NCBI GenBank assembly: GCA_964352715.1
Contig: CAYGSU010000012.1
Span: 3,860 to 67,859, forward strand
Reading direction: 5' to 3'
Source: JAVKBW01 sp964352715
Lineage (GTDB): Bacteria > Pseudomonadota > Alphaproteobacteria > UBA8366 > Aestuariispiraceae
Length of the DNA stretch: 64,000 bases
Positions within the stretch are counted from its first letter, which is position 1, and every line of letters begins with the position of its first letter. A program made the position numbers and the translations under genes. The notes beneath the pieces were generated by a model. The model was not told where the DNA came from, did not search any database, and saw only the letters and a list, made by a program, of their open reading frames with translations. Below, piece by piece: positions 8,377 to 17,852 of this stretch.

Positions 8377-9099
8377 TCAGATCTGATCGGCGATCAGGTC
8401 AGCCGGTACGTCTTCTTCCCGGTCCACGGTCCAGGCGCCGGTGCCGGTGCGGACCCAACTCGTGCGTCGCCAGGCCGCATTACCGTGTTGCGACCACCAC
8501 CAGTTCGGCGAATTGATCTCACCCTTCCAGATGAAGGCCAGCAAGACAGGGTCATTGCCGGTTCGCAGCCCGTGCAGCCGGTTGGACGGCGTGACGGAAT
8601 ACGCGCCGCCTTCGATGGTAAACGGTGTTCCCTGCCAGCCATGCTGCAGGGTCAGTTTGCCGGACAGGCCGAAATACACTTCGTCGGCGGCATGGCAGTG
8701 CAGCGGATAGGCGATGTTGGGCCCGAGCAGAAACAGGCCAACCCGAACCGTGCCGCCATCGATGAAGCCGGCCGGTCCCGACATTTGCGCGGCGAACAGG
8801 CCTTCCGCCAGAACAGGGTCGGCGCCGCCACCCTGGAAAATCTGATACCAGGGCAGGCTATCCTGCATCTGCTTCAGCGGCTCGATCAGCTCCGGGTCCG
8901 CAGTCGCCCGGTCGAGCAACGGACCGGCATGCGCGGTGATCGGATGCGACGACCGTTCCGGCATTGCCGCATGCTCCGGGGCGTCGGCCACGACGGCGAC
9001 AGCGTCGGCGAAGGGGGCGAGCGCCGGATCATCCGACGCGAGGTCGCTCAGAGACCGGGCGAACCGGGTGAGAAAGTCGCGGGACGCTGCTACCCCCAT
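8377..9099 (-). CDS. Cupin of the dimethylsulfoniopropionate (DMSP) lyase family (DddL/DddQ-like)
   Basis: 240 aa with an alpha-helical N-terminal half and a C-terminal cupin barrel at about 115-200. The metal and catalytic residues expected for the family are visible: YPLHCHAADEVYFGLSG supplies His134, His136, Glu140 and Tyr142, and NRLHGLRT gives His176. LFLLGPN before the motif and FIWKGEI after it also fit the DMSP_lyase family. Known members cleave DMSP to dimethylsulfide and acrylate, with a metal-bound Tyr as base; members with other substrates may exist. TAGGAGAG precedes the ATG. It lies 11 bases downstream of the class IV aminotransferase gene and is very likely co-transcribed with it. 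No acrylate-utilisation genes are nearby, so DMSP as substrate is a family-based proposal only. Confidence 0.68.
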   Translation of the reverse strand: MGVAASRDFLTRFARSLSDLASDDPALAPFADAVAVVADAPEHAAMPERSSHPITAHAGPLLDRATADPELIEPLKQMQDSLPWYQIFQGGGADPVLAEGLFAAQMSGPAGFIDGGTVRVGLFLLGPNIAYPLHCHAADEVYFGLSGKLTLQHGWQGTPFTIEGGAYSVTPSNRLHGLRTGNDPVLLAFIWKGEINSPNWWWSQHGNAAWRRTSWVRTGTGAWTVDREEDVPADLIADQI

Positions 9100-9110
9100 A
9101 GCCGTCTCTC

Positions 9111-9977
9111 CTAGATAGCTGTCTGCTTGACGAAATCGACGTAGATTTCGCGCAGGCGGCGGGTGACGGGGCCGGGCTGACCGCCGCCGATCTTCTTGCC
9201 GTCCAGTTCGACAATGCCACAGACCAGGGTTGAGGCCGCCGTGATGAAGGCTTCATCGGCGTCGTAGGCTTCTTCCGGCGTGAACAGGCGTTCCTCGACC
9301 GTCAGGCCCTTTTCCTCGGCCAGTTTCAGAAGCGCCTTGCGGGTGCAGCCGGCCAGGATGTCATTGGTCAGGGGCCGGGTGATGATCGTATCGGCCTTGA
9401 CGATATAGCAGTTTGAAGACCCGGCTTCGGTGACGTAGCCGTCCTTGACCAGAAAGGCTTCGTAGGCGCCATGGTTTTTCGCACCCATCTTGGCCAGAAC
9501 CTGGGGCAGCAGGGCGGTTGTCTTGATATCGCGGCGTGCCCAGCGGATGTCCGGCATGCACCAGGCTTTCAGGCCGGTCTTGGCGGCCTTTGATTCAACC
9601 AGATCCTTGCCTTGCGTGAACATGGTGACATTCGGCGTCAGGTCCGGGCCCGGCACGAAGTCGCGTTCCTCGGTGCCACGCGTCACCTGCATATAGACCA
9701 TGCCTTCCTGGACATTGTTGCGCTTGACCAGCTCGTGCTGGATATCGCGAATTTCGTCATAGGTGAGGGGCACCGGAATGCCGAGCTCGCCAAGCGACCG
9801 GTTCAGGCGGGCAACATGGGCGTCGAAATCGACCAGACGATAATCCATCACGCCCATCACTTCATATACGGAATCGGCAAACAGCAGGCCGCGGTCGAAT
9901 ATCGATATCTTGGCGTCTTCCGGGGCCAGATATTCTCCGTTCACGTAGACTGTCCGATTTGGGTCTTCCATAACCAT
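9111..9977 (-). CDS. Class IV PLP aminotransferase, D-amino acid transaminase-like
   Basis: 288 aa from ATG 9977, which has AAAGGA 9 bases upstream; a longer frame to 10046 has an atypical N-terminus. Fold-type IV motifs: VYVNGEYL start, SIFDRGLLFADSVYEVMG, RRDIKTTALL with the PLP Lys (about 152), and VTEAGSSNCYIV. The DRG.LFAD.VYEV block and size fit D-alanine transaminase (Dat) better than BCAT or aminodeoxychorismate lyase. It would interconvert D-amino acids and 2-oxo acids in the cytoplasm. It is first gene of a two-gene unit with the DMSP-lyase-like cupin; why these are paired is unclear. Confidence 0.85.
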   Translation of the reverse strand: MVMEDPNRTVYVNGEYLAPEDAKISIFDRGLLFADSVYEVMGVMDYRLVDFDAHVARLNRSLGELGIPVPLTYDEIRDIQHELVKRNNVQEGMVYMQVTRGTEERDFVPGPDLTPNVTMFTQGKDLVESKAAKTGLKAWCMPDIRWARRDIKTTALLPQVLAKMGAKNHGAYEAFLVKDGYVTEAGSSNCYIVKADTIITRPLTNDILAGCTRKALLKLAEEKGLTVEERLFTPEEAYDADEAFITAASTLVCGIVELDGKKIGGGQPGPVTRRLREIYVDFVKQTAI

Positions 9978-10134
9978 TTGCGCCGTTCCTTTAAGATAGC
10001 AGTGTTCTGATTTCCGAAAGATGTCCTGCCAGAGGCGGAACGGCAAGGCAATGCCGAAGCGTGCAGACTGGACGATCGGTCGAGGCTGTCACCATCGCTG
10101 TTCGACGGGTCTGAAATGAACCGATCGAGCCGGT

Positions 10135-12195
10135 TTAGCTGGTGGGCTTTTGATTGGGGCCTTTGAAGCCGGTTATGCGGCCGATTGCTTCGAAAAGTTC
10201 GTTTGGATGAATCGGTTTGGCTACAAAATCGTCCATGCCGACGCTCAGATACCGTTCCCTGTCTTCCTTCAGCGCATTTGCCGTCAAGGCGACGATGGGA
10301 AGATGGGCGCCCGTACCGTTTTCACGCTTGCGAATGGCTTTTGCTGCGGTGACGCCATCCACAACCGGCATCTGGATGTCCATCAAAACCAGATCGAATG
10401 CCTGCTCGGCGGCCTTGACTGCCGCTTCTTCACCGTTTTCGGCGGCGACCCAGCGATGACCGGCCTTGTCCAGAAAGGCGCAGACCAATTGCCGGTTTAT
10501 TTCGTTATCTTCGGCGACAAGAATGAACAGTGCCCGTCCAGGCAGGTCAAGATAGGTATGGTTCGGCAGGGCCGGCATTTCCCTTTGCTGTGGCGCTGAC
10601 TGTAGAGGAATTGTCACCGTGAACCGGGATCCCACGTTGAACGTGCTTTCGACCGTCAGGGTGCCCTGCATCAGATCGACAAGTTGCTTGCAGATCGCAA
10701 GGCCCAGCCCGGTACCGCCAAAACGCCGGGTCATGGAGGCGTCAGCCTGGGTGAACTTTTCAAACAAGGTGCCCATATTTTTTTCTTCGATGCCGATTCC
10801 GGTATCGCTGACGCTTACCGTTAGAACCGTCCCGCTGGCTGACCTGTGCGTCGAAGCTGTCACCTGAACTTCGCCCTTCTCGGTGAATTTCAGGGCGTTT
10901 CCGACAATATTCAAAAACACCTGTCGAAGGCGTGTTGGGTCGCCTTTCACGATGGTTTCGGTCAGGTTTTCAAGGTTCTGAATGTAGGCAACGCCGTTTT
11001 CTGCGGCGCGTGGCAGGAAGACGCGCTGTAAACCGTCGAAAATCGCCATAAGGTCAAATTCCACGGCCTCAAGTTCCATAAACCCGGCTTCGATCTTGGA
11101 TATGTCCAGAAGATCGTGGATCAGCGCCATCAATGAGTCGGCTGACGACAAGATGGCGTTGACATAGACCGACTGTTTCTCGTCAAGAGCCGTATCCTGC
11201 AGAAGTTGCGCGCCGCCGATGACGCCGTTCATTGGTGTGCGGATTTCGTGGCTCATATTGGCGAGAAATTCACTTTTTGTGCGGTTTGCAGTCTCCGCAC
11301 GGTCGCGCTCGGCCGCATAGTCATCCGCCAGGCGGATCATTCGCTTGGCCTGCTCTTCCAGCGCTTCGTTTGCGGCTTCCAGCTTGCGCAGGGATTCGGC
11401 CGTTGCCTCATCGGCATTCTTGCGGTCGGTGATATCGCTGACGGCGCCCGCCATGATGAGGTCGCCGATAATCGGGTCGTCGGCGACCTGCCCACTGACA
11501 TGCAGCCAGACGACGCCGCCATCCGGCTTGCAGATGCGGAATTCCGCATTCAGGAGAGCATGGCACGCTGCTTTTTTCTTGAATCGTGCAACAGTTTCGG
11601 CGCGGTCGTCCGGATGGAACATCTCGAACCATTCGCTAATCTGCGTGATCGATCCGCTTGCTATCCCTATCAGTTCATCGAACCGGTCGGACACGAAAAG
11701 TTCGCCGGATTCGATTCTCCAGTACCAATGGGCGGAATCCGAAAGCTGCATGGCCAACTGCGCGCGGCGTTCTTCTTGTTGCAATGACATGATGCGTCGC
11801 TGCTGACTCGTCATGTCGACGGCTGTGTATACGACGCAGTCGACAGACCCGTCGGAGGTGCGAATGGGCGCGAGCGAGATATCGAGGTGAATGAAGCCGC
11901 CGCTATCAAGGGGTACATGAGCCGATTTCGTTACTATGTTACCGCTTAAAGCACTCTGAACGTTTTGCAGAACCGATGCATAGCGCTCCGGAGACAGGGC
12001 TTCGATCATCGGAATGCCGCGCAGATCGCGATTCCGCGGCTGACCGATCCATTCGGTATAGGCCGGGTTTGCGTATACATAGACGAGATCGCGGTTGAAT
12101 GCACAAATCAACGCGGGCGACGTATCGATAATCTCTCTCAACTGCTTAGCGTATAAAGCCGCTGTGTTGTTATTGTTTTCTGGCGTCGACACCAT
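10135..12195 (-). CDS. Soluble PAS-PAS hybrid sensor histidine kinase with receiver domain
   Basis: 686 aa from ATG 12195, set by GGAGG 7 bases upstream. Order: PAS domain (about 20-130; AFNRDLVYVYANPAYTEWIG), second PAS/PAC (about 145-270), short coiled coil, HisKA with phospho-acceptor His316 in MSHEIRTPMNG, HATPase with G1/G2 boxes (VSDTGIGIEEKN and RRFGGTGLGLAICKQL), then a receiver with phospho-acceptor Asp606 in LVLMDIQMP and the conserved Thr/Lys (ALTANA, AKP). No transmembrane segment is seen, so it senses a cytoplasmic or diffusible signal. No Hpt protein or output regulator is adjacent, so the relay partner is elsewhere. Confidence 0.93.
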   Translation of the reverse strand: MVSTPENNNNTAALYAKQLREIIDTSPALICAFNRDLVYVYANPAYTEWIGQPRNRDLRGIPMIEALSPERYASVLQNVQSALSGNIVTKSAHVPLDSGGFIHLDISLAPIRTSDGSVDCVVYTAVDMTSQQRRIMSLQQEERRAQLAMQLSDSAHWYWRIESGELFVSDRFDELIGIASGSITQISEWFEMFHPDDRAETVARFKKKAACHALLNAEFRICKPDGGVVWLHVSGQVADDPIIGDLIMAGAVSDITDRKNADEATAESLRKLEAANEALEEQAKRMIRLADDYAAERDRAETANRTKSEFLANMSHEIRTPMNGVIGGAQLLQDTALDEKQSVYVNAILSSADSLMALIHDLLDISKIEAGFMELEAVEFDLMAIFDGLQRVFLPRAAENGVAYIQNLENLTETIVKGDPTRLRQVFLNIVGNALKFTEKGEVQVTASTHRSASGTVLTVSVSDTGIGIEEKNMGTLFEKFTQADASMTRRFGGTGLGLAICKQLVDLMQGTLTVESTFNVGSRFTVTIPLQSAPQQREMPALPNHTYLDLPGRALFILVAEDNEINRQLVCAFLDKAGHRWVAAENGEEAAVKAAEQAFDLVLMDIQMPVVDGVTAAKAIRKRENGTGAHLPIVALTANALKEDRERYLSVGMDDFVAKPIHPNELFEAIGRITGFKGPNQKPTS

Positions 12196-12276
12196 CCAAG
12201 AACCTCCGCTCTTCAAGAGCCAGGTCTACCTAAAGTTAGTGTTCTACCGTCAAAAAGCCGACAGTACCAGTTCAGG

Positions 12277-13155
12277 CTATGGAATCGCGATCCATAGTAC
12301 AATTGGTAGTGACGCGAAGGATATCACGGTTGTTATGACGACGATACCGGCTACCGATTCGGCATCCCGTCTGTAATATGCCGCAAAAAGGTAGTTCGTT
12401 ACCGCAGCTGGCATTGAAGCCTGCACGATCACAACGCCGCGCAGTATGCCGGTAAGGCCGAAGGCCTCAGCGATCACGATACCGACTGTGAGGCTGATGG
12501 CGAATCTTAAGACCGCCAGCAAAATGCTCGTCCCGAACTGCCTGACTTTCAGCCGTGCAAGCGAAACGCCCAGACTGATCAGCATGACCGGAATAGTGAA
12601 GTCTCCCAGAAGCTTGATGGTGTTTGAAAGAAACAGGGGAATGGTCACATCCTGCCAGATCAGCATGACGGCGATCACAACCGACCAGACCATCGGTGAC
12701 CGGGCCAGTTTTCTGGGATCGAAGCTGCCCGATGCAATCGCCACGCCTATTGTGAATTGACTCACGGCTGTAATCGCGAAAATTGCGATTGCCAACGCCA
12801 GGCCGTCATTGCCGAAGGCAAAGAGGCATAGCGGCAATCCCATATTACCTGTATTGCCGAAGATGAATGATGGCGTGAAGGAGGGCAGATCTTTCTTGAG
12901 TACCACCAGCAGCAGAAACCCGATTAATCCGGCGAAGACATGCATCAGGACACCATAGCCGAAGGCGGTGCCGAGGCTTTCCATGGTCAGCCCCGCCCTG
13001 GTCAGGGTCGACAGGACAAGCATCGGGGTGCCAATGTTGACCACCAGAGGGGTAATCTGGTCGAGGTCATAGGGAAGCTTGCGCTTTTCCCAGACGAAAC
13101 CAACAGCGGCGCAGATAAAAACCGGGGCGATAATGGCGAAAAGGTTGCTGAGCAT
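12277..13155 (-). CDS. AEC (auxin efflux carrier) family transporter
   Basis: 292 aa, about ten hydrophobic segments. It begins MLSNLFAIIAPVFICAAVGF and has NIGTPMLVLSTL and VVIVQASMPAAVTNYLFA, the patterned N- and C-terminal bundles of the AEC family. Bacterial members are proposed to move small organic acids (malate, malonate) or amino acids; the substrate here is not readable. GGAAAATTC precedes the ATG. The upstream DNA contains a 10-base palindrome GTGACGTCAC (13181-13190). It is separated from the kinase gene by 81 bases and is possibly in the same direction of transcription but not clearly coupled. Confidence 0.88.
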   Translation of the reverse strand: MLSNLFAIIAPVFICAAVGFVWEKRKLPYDLDQITPLVVNIGTPMLVLSTLTRAGLTMESLGTAFGYGVLMHVFAGLIGFLLLVVLKKDLPSFTPSFIFGNTGNMGLPLCLFAFGNDGLALAIAIFAITAVSQFTIGVAIASGSFDPRKLARSPMVWSVVIAVMLIWQDVTIPLFLSNTIKLLGDFTIPVMLISLGVSLARLKVRQFGTSILLAVLRFAISLTVGIVIAEAFGLTGILRGVVIVQASMPAAVTNYLFAAYYRRDAESVAGIVVITTVISFASLPIVLWIAIP

Positions 13156-13736
13156 GAATTTTCCATCGCCGGAAATGAAAGTGACGTCACGTCATCACGT
13201 CCGGTACAAGAATTATACTTTAGAAGAATCGGGCTTTTGTGCTAGTAATCCAATAGATATTTAATTCTACTTGCAAACCTGAAACTGCTTTGACGAAACC
13301 AAACAAAGCCTTCTTTTTCTGAAATGTATATCAATCCGGCCGATAACAATCAGGCGCCGCTCGTAGCCTGTATGCCGCTGAAAGATGAAGCGGCGGTTCT
13401 GTCACCGGACTTCCGATNNNNNNNNNNNNNNNNNNNNNNNNNNNNNNNNNNNNNNNNNNNNNNNNNNNNNNNNNNNNNNNNNNNNNNNNNNNNNNNNNNN
13501 NNNNNNNNNNNNNNNNNCAGCTCTTGTCGATGCAAACAGATTTTGCGCCATTAATGCCAAGGCCGTGTATTTTATCAAGACGATGCACTGGAATAACCGC
13601 GATTTGTTGCGATATGAACTTCTGAAACTTCCCTTCCTTAAATCGAACGGTCTTGTAACCGTTGTGTGTCTGCTGCGTTTCAAGCTGGAACCGGGAAGTG
13701 CATCACTCATGAATTTGGGGAACAGTTCGGTCAGAC
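13156..13736. other. Gene-poor, AT-richer intergenic stretch interrupted by an assembly gap
   Basis: Between the AEC gene start and the end of prfC. Bases 13200-13322 are AT-rich and probably hold promoter sequence for the AEC gene, with GTGACGTCAC at 13181-13190. Short open frames flank or run through the N block on both strands, but none has a recognisable domain or a good start. A frame on the plus strand after the gap could be the 3' end of a gene lost in the gap; I cannot support it. Confidence 0.5.
13418..13517. other. Scaffold gap of 100 N
   Basis: Exactly 100 N bases, the conventional placeholder for a gap of unknown size. Distances and reading frames across it are not meaningful. 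Confidence 0.98.
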
Positions 13737-15317
13737 CTAAAGACGTTCCTTGATGGCGCTGAACTTTATCTTGGGGTGCTGTTCGGCCTGATAATTCAGC
13801 TCCCAGGGGTTTCGCGCCAGAAACACCGGATCGCCGTCGACATCGTCGGACAAGGCCGCGCTGTTGGCGCCGATGAATTTTTCCAGCGCAACCTTGTCGT
13901 CGCAAGTTATCCATCGCGCGGTAGAAAACGGCGCTGCTTCCAGGCTGGCCTTGATTCCGTATTCCTGTTCAATTCGGGTGATCAAGACTTCAAGTTGCAA
14001 CTGTCCGACAACGCCGACGATCCAGTCGCCGCCGAGCCGGCGCTTGAAGACCTGTGTTACCCCTTCCTCGGCCAGGCTTTCCAGCGCATTCGACAGGTGC
14101 TTGCGCTTCATCGGGTCTTCCAGCCGCACCCGTTGCAGGATTTCCGGCGCGAAATTCGGAATACCGGTGAAACGCACCTTTTCGGATTCCGACAGCGTGT
14201 CGCCGACCCGCAAGGTGCCGTGGTTCGGAATGCCGATAATGTCGCCGGGCCAGGCTTCTTCCGCCAGGTCGCGATCTTCGGCGAAAAACATGATCGGCGC
14301 GTTGATCGACATCGGTTTGCCGGTGCGGGAATGGGTCAGTTTCATGCCGCGTTGAAAACGGCCGGAACAGATCCGCATGAAGGCGACCCGGTCACGGTGT
14401 TTGGGGTCCATGTTTGCCTGCACCTTGAAAACGAAACCGGTAACGTTTTCTTCGCCGGGGTCGACCTTGCGCGTTTCAGCCGCCTGCGGCCGGGGCGGCG
14501 GTGCATGCCGGCCGATTTCGTTAAGCAGTTCACGCACACCGAAATTGCGCAGCGCCGACCCGAAGAACATCGGCGTCAGATGCCCGGCGCGGTATGAGTC
14601 GATATCGAATTGCGGGCTGACGTCGCGGGCGACTTCCGCTTCTTCTCGCAGGATGGCGAGGTCGTCTGCCGGGATGTGGTTTTCGAGAACAGGGTCGTCC
14701 AGGCCGGTGGTCTCGACAATTTCCGCCGCACCGTCGCGCATCAGGATAAGGCGGTTCTTCACAAGGTCAAAGCAGCCCTTGAAGTTCCGACCCATGCCAA
14801 TCGGCCAGCTCATCGGCGTGACGTCGAGCGCCAGGGTTTCGGCGACTTCATCGATGGTCTCGAACGGGTCACGGGCTTCAAGGTCGAACTTGTTGACGAA
14901 GGTGATGATCGGGATGTCGCGCAGCCGACAGACTTCAAACAGTTTCAGCGTCTGCGGTTCGATGCCGCGCGCCGCGTCCAGCACCATCACCGCACTGTCG
15001 ACGGCGGTAAGCGTGCGGTAGGTGTCTTCGGAAAAATCTTCGTGGCCCGGCGTGTCGAGCAGATTGTAGGTGATGCCGTCGACAACGAAGGTCATGACGG
15101 ATGTGGTGACCGAAATGCCGCGCTGCTGTTCGATCTTCATCCAGTCCGACCGGGCCCGGCGGCGTTCGCCCTTGGCTTTGACTTCACCAGCCAGATGGAT
15201 AGCGCCGCCCTGCAGCAACAGCTTTTCCGTCAGCGTGGTCTTGCCCGCATCGGGATGGCTGATGATGGCGAAGGTACGGCGTTGCGCAGCGGCGGCGGCC
15301 GGTGTCTTGGCTGTCAT
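13737..15317 (-). CDS. prfC: Peptide chain release factor 3 (RF3)
   Basis: 526 aa, full length for RF3, the translational GTPase that recycles RF1/RF2 from the ribosome after peptide release. GTPase motifs: SHPDAGKTTLTEKLL (P-loop, about 20-34), the switch I region with QQRGISVTTSVM, DTPGHEDFSEDTYRTL (G3) and FVNKFDLEARDPFE (G4; the RF3-specific NKxDREx region). Further RF3 hallmarks are GAIHLAGEVKAKGERRRARSDW and the C-terminal VGVVGQLQLEVLITRIEQEY. Start ATG 15317 is preceded by a short Ala/Thr-rich N-terminus. It is divergent from the DUF4399 gene. Housekeeping gene. Confidence 0.97.
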   Translation of the reverse strand: MTAKTPAAAAAQRRTFAIISHPDAGKTTLTEKLLLQGGAIHLAGEVKAKGERRRARSDWMKIEQQRGISVTTSVMTFVVDGITYNLLDTPGHEDFSEDTYRTLTAVDSAVMVLDAARGIEPQTLKLFEVCRLRDIPIITFVNKFDLEARDPFETIDEVAETLALDVTPMSWPIGMGRNFKGCFDLVKNRLILMRDGAAEIVETTGLDDPVLENHIPADDLAILREEAEVARDVSPQFDIDSYRAGHLTPMFFGSALRNFGVRELLNEIGRHAPPPRPQAAETRKVDPGEENVTGFVFKVQANMDPKHRDRVAFMRICSGRFQRGMKLTHSRTGKPMSINAPIMFFAEDRDLAEEAWPGDIIGIPNHGTLRVGDTLSESEKVRFTGIPNFAPEILQRVRLEDPMKRKHLSNALESLAEEGVTQVFKRRLGGDWIVGVVGQLQLEVLITRIEQEYGIKASLEAAPFSTARWITCDDKVALEKFIGANSAALSDDVDGDPVFLARNPWELNYQAEQHPKIKFSAIKERL

Positions 15318-15484
15318 GGTCTGGTTCTGTCTCTGCTGGACGGTTACGGTACGGTCCGGCGGGTTCTACCGTTGCGCCGGGTCCGGTTCAAGCGGCTTGC
15401 AGCGGTGCAGCTGCACAGGGCCATTGAAACTGTCGCACAAACCCCCATTCTCGATAAGTAACGATAAACGTAAGGGAGGATAAA

Positions 15485-15910
15485 ATGAGAAATACAGTTT
15501 GTGCCGTACTTGCGTTTCTGATGATCGGATCCGTCGGTTTTGCGGGAGAAACGCCTGCGCCGGACGGCGCGTCGGTCTACTTCATCAACCTGAAGGACGG
15601 CGATACGGTTTCCTCGCCGGTACTGATCCAGTTCGGATTGAAAGGCATGGGCGTGCAGCCTGCCGGGGTTGAGGGTAAACTGAATACCGGACACCACCAT
15701 TTGCTGATCGACAGCAAAATCGAAGGCGAGGATCTTGATTTTTCGATCCCGTCCGACGATCAGCACCGTCATTTCGGCGGGGGTCAGACCGAAGCGATGA
15801 TCGAGCTTTCGCCCGGCACGCATGTCCTGCAGCTGGTTCTGGGCGATATGAACCATATTCCGCATAATCCGCCGGTGATGTCGGAACGGATAACAATCAC
15901 CGTCGAATAA
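15485..15910 (+). CDS. Periplasmic DUF4399 protein
   Basis: 141 aa with an excellent ribosome site (GGAGGATAAA before ATG) and a signal peptide (about 1-20, cleaved after GFA). The mature part is a small beta domain with DGDTVSSPVLIQFGLKGMGV, LNTGHHHLLID and SPGTHVLQLVLGD, the recognisable DUF4399 pattern. The HHH cluster and neighbouring acidic residues could bind a metal, but no function is established. It appears monocistronic and is followed 73 bases later by the DMT transporter gene. Confidence 0.88.
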   Translation: MRNTVCAVLAFLMIGSVGFAGETPAPDGASVYFINLKDGDTVSSPVLIQFGLKGMGVQPAGVEGKLNTGHHHLLIDSKIEGEDLDFSIPSDDQHRHFGGGQTEAMIELSPGTHVLQLVLGDMNHIPHNPPVMSERITITVE

Positions 15911-15983
15911 CCATCGTTTAAAACAGGGCCGGTATTCGGATTTCGCACTTGTTCCGGGTGGCCGGGCGGCGTATTGCCGCAGC

Positions 15984-16916
15984 ATGGTCAAGGTACCCTT
16001 TCTTTCAGGCGGCGGCTCAAGCGACGCTGGCGACGGCAACTTGCGCGGTATTGTACTGGTTTTGTCGGCGTTTTTCGTGTTTGCGGTTCAGGATGCGATC
16101 ACCAAGCAGCTGACGCAGTCGCTGTCGGTGCCGCAAATTCTGATGATCCGGTATATCGCCTTTGCTGTGTTCGTGACCTGGTGGGCGGCCCGGCGGATCG
16201 GCCTGAAACAGGCAATCGGCAGCAAACGTCCGGTGCTGCAGATTTTCCGCTCACTGCTGATCGTCACCGAAATCGGCGTCTTTGCCTATGGTATTCAATA
16301 CATTCCGCTGGCCGATATGCATGCGATTTTTGCGGCGGCCCCACTGATGGTGACGGCGCTTTCCGTGCCGTTGCTGCGTGAACCGGTCGGTATCCGCCGC
16401 TGGGCCGCGGTCATTGTCGGTTTCATCGGCGTGCTGATCATCCTTCGGCCGGGCATGGGCGTGATGCACCCGGCGGCGATTTACGGTCTTGTCGCGGCGG
16501 CGATGTTCGCTCTCTATATCATTCTGACCCGCAAGGTTTCCGCCGGCGACAAATCTGAAACCAGCATCTTCTACATGGGCTGGACCGGTGTCATCGCCAG
16601 TTCGCTGGTCGGTCCGTTTTTCTGGGAAACGCCGGATCAGAACACCTGGATCCTGCTGGCGTGCCTGTCCTGCACATCCATCGCCGGTCATATCCTGTTC
16701 ACCATGGCGCTGGAAGCTGCGCCTGCGGCGATTCTGCAGCCGTTTCAGTATTCCGTGCTGGTCTGGGCCGCTATTCTCGGCATCGTCGTGTTCGGGGATA
16801 TTCCCGACACGCTGACCATTGTCGGCGCGGTGATCGTTGTCGCGAGCGGTATCTATACCGTGTATCGCGAACGCGTGCGCAAGAAGCCGGTCGTCCGGCC
16901 GCCGCCGCGTCCCTGA
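15984..16916 (+). CDS. EamA/DMT superfamily transporter
   Basis: 310 aa, about ten transmembrane helices arranged as two EamA repeats (about 15-150 and 165-300). The first repeat starts GIVLVLSAFFVFAVQDAITK, and the end of the helical region of the second is VIVVASGIYTVYRE. It is an inner-membrane drug/metabolite-type exporter. Substrate unknown. No clear Shine-Dalgarno precedes the ATG. It is convergent with the DUF1194 gene 5 bases downstream. Confidence 0.9.
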   Translation: MVKVPFLSGGGSSDAGDGNLRGIVLVLSAFFVFAVQDAITKQLTQSLSVPQILMIRYIAFAVFVTWWAARRIGLKQAIGSKRPVLQIFRSLLIVTEIGVFAYGIQYIPLADMHAIFAAAPLMVTALSVPLLREPVGIRRWAAVIVGFIGVLIILRPGMGVMHPAAIYGLVAAAMFALYIILTRKVSAGDKSETSIFYMGWTGVIASSLVGPFFWETPDQNTWILLACLSCTSIAGHILFTMALEAAPAAILQPFQYSVLVWAAILGIVVFGDIPDTLTIVGAVIVVASGIYTVYRERVRKKPVVRPPPRP

Positions 16917-16921
16917 CCTGC

Positions 16922-17626
16922 CTAGGGCCGGGTCATCGCGATTTCCAGAATCATTTTCTGGCGCACTGCTTCGCCGAAACCGGTGGTTTCATCGGCGATC
17001 TTCACGAAAGCCCCCAATCCGCCGATCACATCATTGGCGTAGTGATCTTCAAGCGGCTCGCCACTCGGTCCTGGATATCCACCGCCTCGCGATTTGACGA
17101 CAAGCGCATTGATGGTGATGCCCCTGTTTACCGCATCATCGCGTGCCGCCCGGACGGACCGGCCGCCGATATTCGGCCCGTCGCCGGACACGTCGATGAT
17201 CCGCCTTAGCCCCGCGAAGCGATTGGTCTCGATTAGCGTAACGGAATAGTCAATTGCTGCGCTGATGGAATTGTAACCTCGCGCCTGCCGTGGTGCAGCG
17301 AGCAGGGACGATGCAAAAGAGCGCGCAGACGCTTCGTCGGAAATCACCGCCCAGTCGACAATCGTGTGCTGGCTGAACGGACCGCCCCATTCGACATAGG
17401 CGACAGCGATCGAGCCGTAATAGCCGCTCTGGATAATATCCAGAATCTGCGGATCGGTGATGGCATCCGCATAGCCCTGGCGCTGCAAGGCCAGTTCCTC
17501 GTCGTCGATCGAGCCGGAGCCGTCGGCGGCCAGAACCAGTTCAAGATCAAGTGGCTGCTGTTGCGCCAGCGCAGGAAACGTAGCGATCAGCAGCAGAACA
17601 GAAAGAAGAGAAAGCGGAAGCCCCAT
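16922..17626 (-). CDS. Secreted DUF1194 (VWA-like) protein, copy 1
   Basis: 234 aa from the second of two adjacent ATGs (17626; the first is 17629); GGAG stands 7 bases before it. A signal peptide covers about 1-20 (ends ALA). The mature protein is a single DUF1194 domain, a von Willebrand A-like fold: LVLAADGSGSIDDEE carries a MIDAS-like DxSxS, and RRIIDVSGDGPNIGG and GITINALVV follow. Family members are exported proteins of unknown role. It is divergent from the PEP-CTERM-type protein at 17853, 226 bases away. A second DUF1194 gene lies at 26264; the two align over most of their length but have diverged considerably. Confidence 0.88.
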   Translation of the reverse strand: MGLPLSLLSVLLLIATFPALAQQQPLDLELVLAADGSGSIDDEELALQRQGYADAITDPQILDIIQSGYYGSIAVAYVEWGGPFSQHTIVDWAVISDEASARSFASSLLAAPRQARGYNSISAAIDYSVTLIETNRFAGLRRIIDVSGDGPNIGGRSVRAARDDAVNRGITINALVVKSRGGGYPGPSGEPLEDHYANDVIGGLGAFVKIADETTGFGEAVRQKMILEIAMTRP

Positions 17627-17852
17627 CATATCGCTCCGGCAGTGTCGCCCTTCGGATGTTATATCTATAGCTATGCCGAGACAGCGTCGTGACAAGGGTC
17701 GATTTTGTCTATCAACATCTGTCCACATTCGTTAACAAACATCAGTATATCGCTGAAACATGAACAGCCTCGTTGACACGTCGGCTGCTGGGACATGTTC
17801 AATTGCTACGGCAGTATTTTGTTGAATATCAAATGAATAAGGGGACGAGAGT

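Noticed and set aside
13324..13914. Several open frames crossing the N block on both strands
   Set aside because: Frames across 100 N placeholders are meaningless and no domain is visible on either side.
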